In this document: positions 6,084 through 6,255 of the stretch, piece by piece
Position numbering within the stretch: position 1 is the first letter of the stretch
Layout of the letters: the number at the start of each line of letters is the position of its first letter
From: JAMLIA01 sp039810005
GTDB taxonomy: Bacteria; Chloroflexota; Chloroflexia; Thermomicrobiales; CFX8
Assembly: GCA_039810005.1 (NCBI GenBank)
Contig: JBDHWD010000158.1
Span: 1-6,255 of the forward strand
DNA: 6,255 nucleotides
Direction of reading: 5' to 3'
Made by a program: the position numbers and the translations under genes
Notes under the pieces: generated by a model
Told to the model about the DNA's origin: nothing
The model's input: only the letters and a program-made list of their open reading frames with translations
The model's database searches: none

Positions 6084-6091
6084 GCAGTGGC

Positions 6092-6126
6092 GCGGTCGGA
6101 GGGTGGCAGCGCCGCCTTCCGATCGC
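6092..6126 (+). terminator. Strong GC-rich hairpin 8 nt after the MMPL stop
   Basis: Bases 6092-6107 pair with 6111-6126 in a continuous 16-bp stem around the triloop AGC, with three G-U wobbles (6095/6123, 6101/6117, 6104/6114). In the opposite strand those wobbles would be A-C mismatches, so the fold is favoured in the plus-strand RNA, the direction of the pump operon. No T run follows, so it is either a U-less terminator or a 3'-end stabiliser of the mRNA used together with Rho. Its place right behind the last gene supports an operon end. Confidence 0.65.
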
Positions 6127-6255
6127 CCGCTTCTGGAGCGATCCATGAAGCAGGCACACGGTCCGGCACCTGTCGACTGTCCCCTCGGACAGGTCAGAAT
6201 ACGACCCTGCTGTCGGTGCCAGAATGGGACGTAGCGCCTACGATAGAAGCATCAC
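6127..6255. other. Trailing intergenic region, probable control region of the next gene
   Basis: No gene starts here that I can support; an ATG at 6144 opens only a short frame and has no ribosome binding site. The stretch holds the operator-like inverted repeat at 6177-6192, an outer pair ACCTGTC (6168-6174) with GACAGGT (6188-6194), and a distant pair GGCACC (6165-6170 region) with GGTGCC near 6216-6221. TACGAT at about 6240-6245 could be a -10 box, but I found no good -35 partner. The next gene presumably begins beyond the window. Confidence 0.4.
6177..6192. promoter_or_regulatory. Second copy of inverted repeat CTGTCC-N4-GGACAG (putative operator)
   Basis: The arms and the 4-nt spacing are identical to 1241-1256, while the centre differs (CCTC here, GGTT there). 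That is what one expects of a protein site contacted through its two halves. It lies 94 nt past the MMPL stop and beyond the terminator-like hairpin, so it more likely serves the following gene than the pump operon. The regulator may be the same one that acts before padR. Confidence 0.55.

Overview
The window is high-GC bacterial DNA carrying one compact, all-plus-strand gene set. Codon use, the DrrAB-type ABC exporter, the actinobacterial/Chloroflexota-like gene content and an intergenic palindromic repeat of the GGGGCGTATTGCATACGCCC type suggest a Chloroflexota bacterium, perhaps class Thermomicrobia. This is a judgement from memory without a database search; a high-GC actinobacterium is the main alternative.

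Layout: bases 1-430 hold no credible gene. Their main content is a 132-bp element with 33-bp inverted terminal repeats (257-388, MITE/REP-like). Next comes a near-consensus sigma-70 promoter (489-517) set among repeated CTGTCC/GACAG half-sites. It drives a two-gene unit: a small ArsR-like winged-helix regulator (553-891) overlapped by 4 nt by a single-pass membrane protein with a C-terminal coiled coil resembling PspB (888-1238). The second unit starts with a perfect 16-bp inverted repeat (1241-1256), a promoter (1258-1285) and a PadR-family repressor (1319-1954). A 166-nt spacer follows that contains two separate hairpins. Then come a DrrA-type ABC ATPase (2121-3143), a DrrB/ABC-2 permease (3140-3913) and a 12-TM MMPL/RND-type exporter (3948-6083). 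The unit ends in a strong GC-rich hairpin (6092-6126). The same CTGTCC-N4-GGACAG inverted repeat seen before padR reappears at 6177-6192, probably in the control region of the next gene.

Working model: the PadR protein senses a toxic or lipophilic compound and controls a two-pump export operon, one pump ATP-driven (ABC) and one proton-driven (MMPL). The upstream winged-helix/membrane-protein pair looks like an envelope-associated regulatory module. The most unusual features are the operator-like repeats shared across the locus, the hairpin that overlaps the ribosome binding site of the ABC ATPase, and the inverted-repeat element. No wholly new enzyme system is evident.
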